A DNA stretch of 64,000 nt, taken from the NCBI GenBank assembly GCA_963682175.1, contig OY821782.1:31207741-31271740 (forward strand). The letters run 5' to 3'. Below, piece by piece: positions 23,252-33,550 of the stretch; positions within the stretch are counted from its first letter, which is position 1; the number at the start of each line of letters is the position of its first letter. The notes beneath the pieces are model-generated. The model was not told the DNA's origin and searched no databases. It saw only the letters and a list, made by a program, of their open reading frames with translations. Made by a program: the position numbers and the translations under genes. This DNA comes from Triglochin maritima. Taxonomy: Eukaryota; Streptophyta; Magnoliopsida; Alismatales; Juncaginaceae.

Positions 23252-24737
23252 TTACTTGCCTAAGTACCTCAACGATCTTATCCCAATGCTCATCACGTTT
23301 TTAGTCAACCGATGAGGGAATGGTGCCTTGTGGACATAAGAATCACGAGGAGGAGTCTCAGAATTAGGTTCCTTGACAGACTCAAGACTCTCCTCGGAAG
23401 TCTCGCCAACAGGGTTGGCTTCCGGCATTTTCACATTGTTGTCAACGACCCTTCCCGATGGGCGTGGAGGTTGATAAGGTGGAGGTTGAGGTTGAGCGTG
23501 CGAGCTCTGACCGTGGCCTCCACTAGACCCCCAAGAGAAGTTAGGATGGTTACGCCATCCCGGGTTGTAGGAATGACTGTACGGGTCGTTTCGGGGCCTT
23601 TGTTGATACATCGCATTTGCATGCTCAGTATCCCTTGGAGCGTAAGCGCACTCCAAGTCATCATGTCCCGACAGTCCACACCTAGTACACCCGGGAGTAG
23701 CGACCTGAGCTACAGGAGCTCGGTCCATCTCCAAACTCTCTATCCTACGCATGAGAGCAGCCATTTTCGCCTCAGACGCGATAGTCGACTCAACATGATA
23801 TGATCCAGCTTGACCAGAAGACCTGGCGGCTGGTGGCTCTCTCACGGTGTCCCACTCGAAGGTATGGTCAGCCATAGACTCAAAAGTGTCCCATGCCTCC
23901 TCGATGGGTTTCATTTGGAAGTCACCCTGACACATCGACTCCAACAATGTGTGGGTGTTGTAGTTGATGCCCTCATAAACAATCTGGCACAGCTGCCATA
24001 GCTCAAGTCCATGATGAGGGCATTGCTAGAGAAGGTCCTTGAACCTCTCAAAGAAACCATGAAAAGATTCGGTCTCAGTCTGATACATTTGATGTATCTG
24101 GTGCCGTATCTGTGGAGTTTTCCTTTGAGGGAAAAATCTCTTCAGAAAGACGGTCACAAAGTCATCCCAAGACCGAATCGAGCTCGCCGGGAGGCTATAC
24201 ATCCATTTCTTCGCATTATCCTTCAATGCGAAAGAAATCATCCTCAACCGGACTGAATCCTCATCAAGCTGTTGAAGCTTGAACATGGAGCATACTTCCT
24301 CGAATTCGCTTATAAAGATATACGGATCCTCCTTATTGGCAGTAAAGGTTGGAAGCATGCTCACATATTGAGGTTTCAGCTCATAGTTGTTCCCGCGAGC
24401 AGGGGGAACAACTATGCAAGAAGGCTGCGCGGCCCGAACAGGATGGGTCCGCTCCCACAAAGTCATTGGTCTATCATGTCGAGCTAAAGGTGGGATCCTG
24501 ACCGAATCTCCCTTCCTCTCGAGTCAGAGGAGGAGGAGAAGGAGGTCTACGTGGTGGCGGAAGCGGACCGAGGTATTCCATGTATGGAACCTGGTCTCCT
24601 TCGCCACCACGAGACGACTCGGCTTCATGCTCCAAAGGAGCATGAGGCGGAGATGGTCGATCACCAAGACCGTCCATCTCAGAAGAATGCACTCTCTCGA
24701 GTCGAGCGCTCTCACCAGAACGAGCCCAACCTCGCAT
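23252..24737 (-). pseudogene. Athila-type gag
   Basis: Capsid precursor. The likely start at 24737 opens MRGWARSGESARLERVHSSE. A frameshift between 24474 and 24466 precedes the capsid core (YVSMLPTFTANKEDPY, FEEVCSMFKLQQL, FVTVFLKRFFPQRKTPQ). A stop lies at about 24026. A CCHC zinc knuckle CTRCGLSGHDDLEC (about 23690) is followed by a Pro/Gln-rich tail. The end near 23252 reads LTKNVMSIGIRSLRYLGK, where the copy at 62685 reads LTKKQSDTMDKILEVFKQVK and continues into protease in frame, so the gag/pol break here is a shift mutation. Confidence 0.88.
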
Positions 24738-25790
24738 AAAATGCTCGACTCGACTCTAAAATAACACACAACAGAAGGTGTACTGGAGGAGGAGACTAAA
24801 AGTAGAGAATAGATGAGGAGATGACTCATGTGAAGAGGGAAGAATCCCTACAGCTAGCTTGGGTAGTGGGAGCAGGAAGAAGCCGAACTAGCAAGCACGG
24901 CTCAAACAATGTAAGGCAATGGGTCCTTAGGCTAGACGATGCCTAACTTCGAGGTCACTAGCCTCGACACGTCTCACCTCCCTACAACGAGGACCACAAT
25001 GCCCAGCAAGTGATACCAGATCCGGAGATCCAGTACCTCCTAGTATCGACAAGGTAGGCAACGCCGATCAGGTCATGACGGTCTCAACTAGATTACTCTC
25101 CTAGTGCGCCCGCAATCCTAGGGCCAATGCCTACTTGCTTTTAGTTAAGGCTTTATTAAGAGTGATTTTTGGGGCCAAGGAAAGGGTGATGAAATCCCTC
25201 ACCTTATCTTTTAGGGGACAACCCCTCCTTAGTAGCGATTTAATCCTAGATCTAGCAATCAATCGCTCCAATCAAACGCTCTCTCACTCTTGTCCCGATG
25301 CACCTTACTAACTAATGCATGATCAAAACATGCATGAATGAGAGATTTGGGTGCACGTACCTCACGCCAGCAATCAACAACAAAATGTAAAGAAAAGAAA
25401 AGACAAATGCATGCAAGGTCTACACATGATGCATGACCTAGATGGCAAGGAGTCTAATCTTTTGCTTTGAGTTTTATGGTCCAAGTTGATTAATGGGGGA
25501 GTGATTAATGATCTGGGAGCAAAAGAGAAGTCACAACATGCAAAATATGGCTCCCAGATAACACAAATTACAACACTAACTACCAGAACAAATTTTGAAG
25601 CAGGAAACCCTCACCAGGCCGCCAATTGGCGGTCTCCAACCGCTGATTGGCGGTCCTTTTGGATCTTCTGGTCCTCAAACTTCTCCAGTAGCTTCCCCTG
25701 GATCCGATGGTTCCCTGAAACTAAGAAAAACTGGAAACAAAAAATTAAAAACCCCTCGAATCGTCCAAACCAACGTCTGGACAGAGCACC

Positions 25791-25808
25791 TCCCCGGCAA
25801 CGACGCCA
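25791..25808 (-). other. Primer-binding site 1 (duplicated, tRNA-Asp type)
   Basis: The minus strand reads TGGCGTCGTTGCCGGGGA, one base from consensus at a different position from site 2. It adjoins the internal LTR stub 25815-26012. Confidence 0.85.
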
Positions 25809-26547
25809 AAAACTTGATTGATCATTTTATATTAACCGCAAGTGCACGGCTGCGTTGAAGCGGTGGCAAATACGGGTCATCCACTGGGAGGTGTGTCGAC
25901 ACTTGGTTTGTGCGAAGGCTGGAGGTAAATAAAAGGAAGAAGGATGTATTACACTAAACTACACTACAATGCTAAACTAGTAAACAAACAAGCTAAAATG
26001 AACTAAACACACGCAATCAATCGCTCCAATCAAACGCTCTCTCACTCTTGTCCCGATGCATCTTACTAACTAATGCATGATCAAAACATGCATGAATGAG
26101 GGATTTGGGTGCACGTACGTCACGCCAGCAATCAACAACAAAATGTAAAGAAAAGAAAAGACAAATGCATGCAAGGTCTACACATGATGCATGACCTAGA
26201 TGGCAAGGAGTCTAATCTTTTGCTTTGAGTTTATGGTCCAAGTTGATTAATGGGGGAGTGATTATTGATCTGGGAGCAAAAGAGAAGTCACAGCATGCAA
26301 AATATGGCTCCCAGATAACACAAATTACAGCACTAACTACCAGAACAAATTTTGAAGCAGGAAACCCTCACCAGACCGCCAATTGGCGGTCTCCAACCGC
26401 TGATTGGGGGTCCTTTTGGATCTTCTGGTCCTCAAACTTCTCCAGTAGCCTCCCCTGGATCCGATGGTTCTCTGAAACTAAGAAAAACTGGAAACAAAAA
26501 ATTAAAACCCCCTCGAATCGTCCAAACCAACGTCTGGACAGAGCACC

Positions 26548-26565
26548 TCCCTGGCAACGGCGCCA
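26548..26565 (-). other. Primer-binding site 2 (tRNA-Asp type)
   Basis: The minus strand reads TGGCGCCGTTGCCAGGGA, one base from the Athila-typical complement of the tRNA-Asp 3' end. It lies 6 bases from the 5' LTR and is probably the functional site. Confidence 0.85.
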
Positions 26566-26571
26566 AAAACT

Positions 26572-27947
26572 TGATTGGTCATTTTATATTAACCGCAAGT
26601 GCACGGTCACGTTAAAACGGTGGCAAATACGGGTCATCCAATGGGAGGTGTGTCGACACTTGGTTTGTGCGAAGGCTGGAGGTACATAAAAGGAAGAAGG
26701 ATGTATTACACTAAACTACACTACAATGCTAAACTAGTAAACAAACAAGCTAAAATGAACTAAACAACTAAGCTAATCAACTAATGCAAAAGATAAAATC
26801 ACAGGAATGAAAACCCCTAAGGGGTGGAGTGTGTGTGTGCACATGAAATAAGTGTGATATGAAATGCATACAAGAATCTCAAGTAGTTAGTGTTGTTAAT
26901 GCATAAGAATTACCTAACTATGGCAAGACCTATCATTACAACACTAACTTATGTGCATAATATTAGCAATGCAAGGTTGTTATTAAGACACTTAGACAAG
27001 CATGGAATGTACTTAAGCTATGGCAGAAACCATCAAGTAAGGTTCTTAATAATTCAAGCAAGCATACTAATATCAACACAAAACATTCATATAAAGCATT
27101 CAAACCATCTACATAACACGTACACACACCTACTCCACCCCCAAAGGGGATGGAACTACTCACACATATTTAAACTAACTACTCTAATAAAATGAAGCAT
27201 TATACTGAAATAAAACTATACTAATCAAGCAAGAAATATTAAAGAAGCATAAAACAAAACAAGCACCAAAGCAAACACATTAACTAAGCAAGAATTAACA
27301 AGCTAATGAAAACTTCTATTACGAACTCACTCAGATTACAAGCAGCCCTTCCTCCACTAGAGTTTTGCTTCAAGGCTTCACTCTTAGTAGGGAAGATGCC
27401 ACCAAAGAGAGAGATGGATACAATGGGAGGTGAAGAGTTCTATTTATAAGCATGGAAAAGGCTAAACCAATACCAAAAATAGCCTAAACACATGATAATA
27501 CAAGTCCAGGAGAAAGCTTAGCGGATCTGGGGCCATATGGATCGCCAATTAGTGGTCCAAGACCGCCAATTGGCGGTCTATAAACTTCAGATCGCGTTAC
27601 TTTTGGTTGTGGGCTTTGCTTGATAGATTTGTTGGTCTTGGATGCATCTACTTGGTTTGTTGGAGCTCCGACCCTAATCGAATTGACAAAATACTCCCCA
27701 TGAAGGTGTGGAGTTTCCTGTTTTGCTCTTAGGTCCTTCTGTCTTACGTTCAGGTCCTTCTCCCTTGCATCTTGGTCCTCAGGTCTCACAATTAAGTCCT
27801 TTTTCCTGCTTTTTGGCTCCGTTCATGGCTCTTCTCTTCAAACCTCTTTATTTCTGAAATTCAAACATAAAACTCGTCACATAGCATTGCTTAGATGTAA
27901 GATAATGGATATAAGATACAAATATGAGCATGAAATGATGCCAATCA
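26572..27947 (-). repeat. 5' LTR of the Athila-type element
   Basis: The + strand runs TGATTGGTCATTTTATATT to ATGATGCCAATCA. It is followed on its left by a 6-base spacer and the primer-binding site. It carries two adjacent palindrome units: GATCGCCAATTAGTGGTC (degenerate) and a perfect GACCGCCAATTGGCGGTC. Confidence 0.92.
27440..27578 (-). promoter_or_regulatory. 5' LTR promoter: TATA box plus perfect CCAAT palindrome
   Basis: TATAAATAG on the minus strand (27448-27440) lies about 113 bp downstream of the perfect 18-bp palindrome GACCGCCAATTGGCGGTC (27561-27578), which carries CCAAT on each strand. This would drive transcription of the element. Confidence 0.7.
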
Positions 27948-28665
27948 AGAGGCCTTCTGTGCCAGTGACACTGAAGATGTTGGGCGAGCTTCTGGAGAGC
28001 CGCGCCGAACGGACTGACGTTATGCATGATCGTTTTATGCGTCAGCATCAGCCGATTTTCAGTGGCAGAGGCGGCCCTGAGGCAGCGGAGGACTGGGTCT
28101 TCAGGATCCAGAAGATCTTCTAGGCTATTGGAGTGACACCGGAGAGGAGGGTGGGCCTGGCCACTTATGTTTTGGACGGGGACGCGTCCAACTAGTGGAG
28201 GACCACGTTGGCAGTCGTGTTCGACGACAGCGATGATGTGAGTTGGGAGGACTTCCTTGCGGAGTTCAACCAAAAGTACTTTCCGCAGCACCTTCGTGAT
28301 CGGAGAGCAGTTTCTGGCCCTTGAGCAGAGGGATATGATTCTAGCTGCGTATATCAGCAGGTTCCATGCCTTGGAACGATACTGCTCGGAGATTTATGTG
28401 ACCCAGGAGCAGAGGGCTCGGAAGTTTGTGCGGGGTCTGAGGCCGCAGTTCAGGGCTCGTGTCACTACTAGTATGTCGCAGACTTTAGCTGATGCTGTGA
28501 AGTTTGCGACCATCATGGACCAGGATAGTCAGGAGATCCTGGAGGATGCTAGGAGGTTGCAGGTGAAGCCTGCAGGACGTCCAGGAGGACAGTTACAGGG
28601 GAATCCGGGCAAGAGGCCCCGGAATGACGGAGGTGGAGCCTCGCTGAGTGGGACCTGTAGGTAGT

Positions 28666-31600
28666 GTGGCAGAGTACATCCGGGACGGGGGTGCGGACAC
28701 CGCCCGGGAGCTTGTCACGGTTGTGGTTAGAAGGGGCACTTCAACCGTTCTTGTCAGAGCGCGCCAGGTGGGCCTAGCGGACGATCGGGACCATCCACAG
28801 CTGGTGGAGCCGGACCGGGTCGTTCTGCAGCACCACCCCAGCAGGGGAAGAGGGCAGGTCCCGTGTTCACTATCCAGGCCGAGGAGGCTAGAGATGCCAG
28901 CACCGTGGTGGAAGGTAGGGTACTTGTTTCTGATTTGGTAGCTAGGGTGTTGTTCGACTCTGGGGCCACACACTCGTTTATCTAGGAGCAGTTTGCGAGC
29001 GTGTTGGGCCGTACCCCAGCGATGTTGACTGCCACTTTGGAGGTCAGCACACCCCTGGGTTTGGTGCGCACTGTGGGGAGATTTATCACCGGTGCCACGA
29101 TTGCTTCGGGAGACCGGGAATTTTCGACTGACCTGGTCTTGCTACCGATGGTGGACTTCGATGTTATACTTGGAATGGATTGGTTGTCCTAGTATGACGT
29201 TCGAGTCTTATGCCGTGATAAGAAGATTTTGATTCCGAGGCTAGGTTTGCCTGATCTTCTGATCAGAGGATTGAAGGACCGCGGAGGTCAGTTGATTGTT
29301 TCTTCAATTAGAGCTCGGAAGTTGATTCAGCAGGGTTGCAGGGCTTTTGTAGCCACCTTGGTAGTTCCAAATCCGGAGTTCAGGAGGCTGGAGGACATTG
29401 AGATTGTTCAGGATTTTCCCGAGGTGTTTGCTGATGATGTCTCCGGTCTACCACCTCACAGAGAGATAGAGTTCGACATTGATCTGGTAGCTGGGACTAC
29501 ACCGCAGTCGAAGGCTCCTTACAGGATGGCGCCTGCAGAGTTGGCGGAGCTGAAGAAGCAGTTGCAGGATCTGATGGATACTGGGTTTATCCGAGCTAGT
29601 ATCTCACCGTGGGGTGCACCGATACTTTTCGTGAAGAAGGATTGTTCGTTGCGGATGTGTATAGATTCCTGGATGCTGAATAAGGTTACCGTAAGGAATC
29701 GGTATCCTTTGCCCAGGATCGAGGACCTGTTTGACCAGTTGCAGTCAGCGAAGGTGTTCTCGAAGATTGATCTGCGATCCGGGAATCAGCAGTTGTGGAT
29801 CAGAGAGGCAGATGTTCAGAAGACAGCTTTTCGGACGAGTACGAACACTTTGAGTTTCTGGTTATGCCGTTCGGGTTGACGAACATGCCTACGACATTTA
29901 TGCATCTGATGAATAGGACATTCAGTCAGTATCTCGACCGTTTCGTGATTGTCTTCGTGGACGGTATCTTGGTCTATTCACCAGATATGGAGCAGCACCG
30001 GGAGCATCTAAGGATTGTAGTTGGGATTCTGAGAGATCAGCAGTTGTACGCCAAGTTTTAGAAGTGCGAGTTCCGGCTTTACAGTGTGGGATTTTTGGGG
30101 CACATAGTATCAGGAGCTGGGATATCAGTGGATCCAGCGAAGGTCGAGGCAGTGACACAGTGGAGAGCCCCGACGAGTGTGACTGAGATTAGGAGTTTTG
30201 TCGGATTGGTGGGTTATTACCGTCGGTTCATCAAAGACTTCTCCAGACTTGCTTCACCCTTGACAACGCTGACGAAGAAAGGAGTGAAGTTTGTTTGGTC
30301 CCAGAAATGTGAGGAAAGTTTTCAGGAACTGAACAGTCGGTTGACAACTGCTCCAGTTCTGACCCTTCCCAGTGGGAGCGGAGGTTTTGTGATTTACAGC
30401 GACGCCTCAGGTGTCGGTTTGGGATGTGTACTGATGCAGCACGGGCATGTAGTGGAGTATGCTTCGAGACAACTGAAGGTGCACGAGAAGAATTACCCCA
30501 CTCACGATTTAGAGTTGGCAACCGTGGTTCATGCTCTGAAGATTTTGGGTCACTATTTGTATAGTGAGCGGTTCGAAGTCTTCACTGATCATCAGAGTCT
30601 GAAGTATCTGTTTTCACAGAAGGAGTTGAACATGAGACAACGCAGATGACTCGAGCTGATTAAGGATTTTGATTTCACCATCTCCTATCATTCGGGGAAG
30701 GCGAATTCAGTTGTAGACGCGTTGAGCAGGAAAATGGAGGTGTCAGCTGCGAGTTTGTGCATTCGCGAGTGGAGGCTACTCGAGACATTGCCTGAGTGGA
30801 GGCCATTCATGGAGAGCTCGGAGGGGGCAGTGATTGCGGGACTTCGAGTGGAGCCGAAGACAGTCAGTCGAGTTGTTCAGGCTCAGCACAGTGATGAGGA
30901 GTTGACTAGTCTACTACGGTCAGCTGCCAGGGATGGATCGGACTTCACTGTGGGAGTGGATGGAGGTCTGAGGTTCAGGAGTCGGATCTGGGTGCCGAGG
31001 GTCGATGGGTTGAGAGATGACATCATGGAGGAGGCACACCGAGCGAGATATTCCATTCACCCGGGGAGTATGAAGATGTTTAAAGATCTGCAGAGGAACT
31101 TCTGGTGGAGAGGGACGAAGCGTGATGTGGCTGATTTTGTGACTAGGTGCTTGGTTTGCCAGTGGGTGAAGATCGAGCACCAGAGACCAGCGGGACCGAT
31201 GCAGAGTATAGAGTTACCTGAGTGGAAGTGGGAACACGTGACGATGGACTTCGTCACCGGGTTACCGAAGACGAGGAGATATCACGACACGATATGGGTT
31301 ATAGTCGATCGATTGACCAAGTCGGCACACTTTCTGGCTATCCGGACTACCTTACCTTTAGAGGGTCTGGCCAGGTTGTATATTGAGAAGATCGTCAGAC
31401 TGCATGGGGTGCCAGTGAGTATCATTTCAGATCGCGATCTAAGGTTCACTTCAAGATTATGGGGGAGTTTGCAGCAGGCTCTGGGGACTCGTCTGAAGTT
31501 CAGTACAGCATTTCATCCGCAGATTCACGGTCAGTCCGAGAGGACTATTCAGATGTTAGAGGACATGCTGAGAGCGTGCACTCTAGTTTGGGCAGGGCAA

Positions 31601-32297
31601 TGGGATAAGCATCTGCCCTTGATTGAGTTCGCCTACAACAACAGCTACAATGCGAGTATTGGGATGGCGCCGTACGAGGCTTTGTACGGGAGACCGTGCA
31701 GATCACCGGTATGCTGGAGTGAGGTAGGCGAGAGACATTTAGTAGGGCTAGAGATTATACAGATGTATGTTGAGAAGGTGGATGTGATCAGGCAGCGACT
31801 AGCGACAGCTCAGAGCAGGCAGAAGGGCTACGTGGATCGACGTACACGTGTGCTGATTTTTGAGGTTGGCGACCATGTCTTTCTGAAGATCTCACCGTCG
31901 CGAGTGGTGATGAGATTCGGAAAGAAGGGGAAGCTCAGTCCGAGGTATATTCGACCATTTGAGATTTTAGATCGAGTTGGGGAGGTCGCCTACTGGATTG
32001 CGCCGCCACCACAGTTCTCTGGTCTTCACAACGTCTTCCACGTTTCGATGCTGAGGAAGTACATATCAGATCCTTCTCATGTGATTCAGTTTGAGGTTCC
32101 AGAGATCGAGCAGGATTTGTCTCTTGAGGAGGGACCGGTAGAGATTGTGGATCGGATGGAGCACCAACTCAGGAGGAGGACCATTCTGATGGTTAATGTC
32201 AGGTGGCAGCATCACTCTGAAGCGAGAGGTGACTTGGGAGGTTGAGGAGGAAGTCGGGAAGTTGTATCCGGAGCTGTTTGGTAAGCGCTGGATTTAA
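28666..32297 (+). pseudogene. Chromovirus pol: PR, RT, RNase H, integrase, chromodomain
   Basis: Pol supplies the replication and insertion enzymes. Visible in order are protease LFDSGATHSFI (about 28950), reverse transcriptase (29400-30100), RNase H (from about 30380, [13 protein letters not shown]), an integrase zinc finger (HPGSMKMF, then CLVCQ), the integrase core (MDFVTGLP, SDRDLRF and an E in HGQSERTIQ), a GPY-like C-terminus and a chromodomain-like tail (IVDRMEHQL, then TWEVEEEVGKLYPELF). The usual RT motif YxDDILVYS reads FVDGILVYS (about 29955), losing one catalytic Asp. A frameshift near 29830, stops near 29190, 30061 and 30649, and a shift near 32220 confirm it is dead. G+C is clearly higher than in the neighbouring elements. 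Confidence 0.88.
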
Positions 32298-32317
32298 TTT
32301 CGTGGGTGAAATTCTTT

Positions 32318-32331
32318 TAAGGAGGGTGGAT
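32318..32331 (+). other. Chromovirus polypurine tract
   Basis: AAGGAGGGTGGAT lies immediately before the TGTAATATCC start of the 3' LTR, where plus-strand priming occurs in LTR elements. Confidence 0.7.
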
Positions 32332-32425
32332 TGTAATATCCTAACCCTTCCTTATTGTGCTAATTGTGTTTAAGGGTGGATTAGTGAGGGTTGAGATGGA
32401 CGGCTGAGATCGTTTCGGGGAAGAG

Positions 32426-32434
32426 TATAAAAGG
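32426..32434 (+). promoter_or_regulatory. Chromovirus LTR TATA box
   Basis: TATAAAAGG is followed by CT-rich sequence (32440-32475) typical of a plant transcription start region. It is the likely U3/R border. Confidence 0.65.
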
Positions 32435-32739
32435 TTTGGTTTTCTCTCTCTCCCCTCATTCTCTCTCTCGCGTATCTCACTCGTCCCTCTCTTCCCCTCA
32501 GTGTTCCTTGGTGTTGGTGGAGGCAAGGAAGCTCTGGTTGGGGAGTTGGAGTCGCCGGAGTTGTCGAAGAGATCGGGATGAAGGAAGTTCGTCGGAGTTG
32601 GAGTTAGATCGTGGAACGCTCACCGTTGTTTCTTCCAAGGCTTCTTCAAGACTTAAGGTATGTCAAACTTTCTTTTACGCTCACCTATTATTAGTGTGGA
32701 GGTGGGAGCGGTCGACGGTAGGCCGTTTTGGCTCGTCGG

Positions 32740-33380
32740 ACCTGCACAACAGTTTCTGCACTAAAATCGGTCGACTGGTGTTTGGGGTTCGGTCGACCGG
32801 TTATAGTGTATTTTGGGCGATTTCCTCGCACTGGTCGAACGATACCCTTTGGGTGGTCGACCGGTTGTGCAATTTCGAGTGAGGGATGGACGCTTTGGTG
32901 CTTTTCGGTCGACCGGGTCCCCTTTGTCGGTCGACCGGGTCCCCTTTGTCGGTCGACCGAAAGTACTGTTGTATGTCGGTTGGGGTGTTGACCATGTAAA
33001 CGGTCGGCCGCTTGTTTGACTTGTTCGACCGACGACTTAAGTTAACTTACTGTCTGGTCGACCGAAAGTGTGGTTTCGGTCGACCGTGTAGAATGGTTTG
33101 TTGACGTATCTGTCCTGATGGTTTTCGGTCGACCGCTGGTGTTGTTTCGGTCGACCGTGTTGTGTGGTTTGTTGGTGAGTTGTACTGGTGGTTTTCGGTC
33201 AACCGAAAGTGTTCTGTTGTTCGACCGTTGGAGTTTGGATTGCGAAAATGTTTTCTTACTGGTGCTTTTCGGTCGACCGGGGCCCCCTTTGCCGTTCGAC
33301 CGATTGGCGGGTTTTTCGGTGGAACCAGTTCTCTAGGTGAGGATGGGTCGACCGTTAAACAGTTTTCGTTCGACCGTTTC
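32740..33380. repeat. CGGTCGACCG palindrome array in chromovirus LTR
   Basis: About 19 exact or near copies of CGGTCGACCG occur in roughly 640 bp, spaced some 20-60 bp apart and often preceded by TTTT. Degenerate forms include GGTCGACTGG, GGTCAACCG and GTTCGACCG. The array lies 300-950 bp downstream of the TATA box, so it would be in the transcribed leader part of the LTR. Confidence 0.85.
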
Positions 33381-33550
33381 TGCCATTTTTGGTGGATTCG
33401 TGGTTTTATGAGTACACTTGACGGCGCCTCGTCTCCCCGGCCCCAAGGGGGCAACGGCACGGACTGTTGCCCGATAGTGGTGTGCTTGTACGCTTGAAAG
33501 CGGATCGTCTCTCCGGCCTCTTGGGCAACGGCACGGACTGTCGCCCGATA

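Larger units (their letters stand above)
24738..26571 (-). other. Athila-type leader with tandem duplication
   Basis: The untranslated leader lies between primer site and gag. 25255-26012 and 26013-26769 are near-identical copies of a roughly 758-bp unit that spans leader, primer site and the first ~197 bp of the LTR end. From the 5' LTR the element therefore reads leader part, a second LTR stub with its own primer site, then leader to gag. The leader also contains GGCCGCCAATTGGCGGTC (25617-25634), close to the LTR palindrome. Confidence 0.85.
25255..26769. repeat. Direct duplication of ~758 bp (leader + PBS + LTR end)
   Basis: The first unit is 25255-26012 and the second starts at 26013 with the same GCAATCAATCGCTCCAATCA. 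Copies differ by only a few bases (for example GAGTTTTATGG against GAGTTTATGG and ACGACGCC against ACGGCGCC), so the event is recent relative to element age. Confidence 0.9.
16913..27947 (-). mobile_element. Athila-type LTR retrotransposon, near complete
   Basis: An 11-kb element points left with two LTRs (1385 and 1376 bp), a tRNA-Asp-type primer site, gag, protease, RT, RNase H, integrase, a 3' untranslated region and a polypurine tract. The target duplication AGAGG is perfect (16908-16912 and 27948-27952) and lies inside chromovirus gag. The long non-coding leader and the TGGCGCCGTTGCC primer site are typical of Athila. No envelope-like ORF is seen after integrase. Coding parts have a few stops and shifts, and the leader holds a tandem duplication. 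Confidence 0.92.
16829..28665 (+). pseudogene. Chromovirus gag, split by an 11-kb insertion
   Basis: This encodes the capsid precursor that packages element RNA. It starts at ATG 16829 (MAPRRVKPPTRYRS) and is cut after codon 28 by the Athila-type element. Reading continues in frame from 27953 (PSVPVTLKMLGELLESRAE) if one copy of the AGAGG duplication is ignored. The capsid region is recognisable (WVFRIQKIF, then a stop near 28121; FLAEFNQKYFPQHLRDR; a shift near 28300; MILAAYISRFHALERYC; ARKFVRGLRPQ). The CCHC zinc-knuckle area lies just downstream (about 28662-28760), with stops inside it. Confidence 0.85.

Noticed and set aside
20115..23803. Several open frames on the + strand across the Athila-type pol and gag
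   Set aside because: They are antisense to a clearly recognisable minus-strand gag-pol with ordered domains, so they are shadows.
32391..33019. Plus-strand open frames at the start of the chromovirus LTR as a host gene
   Set aside because: They lie between the LTR TATA region and the palindrome array, with no domain, and overlap in several frames.
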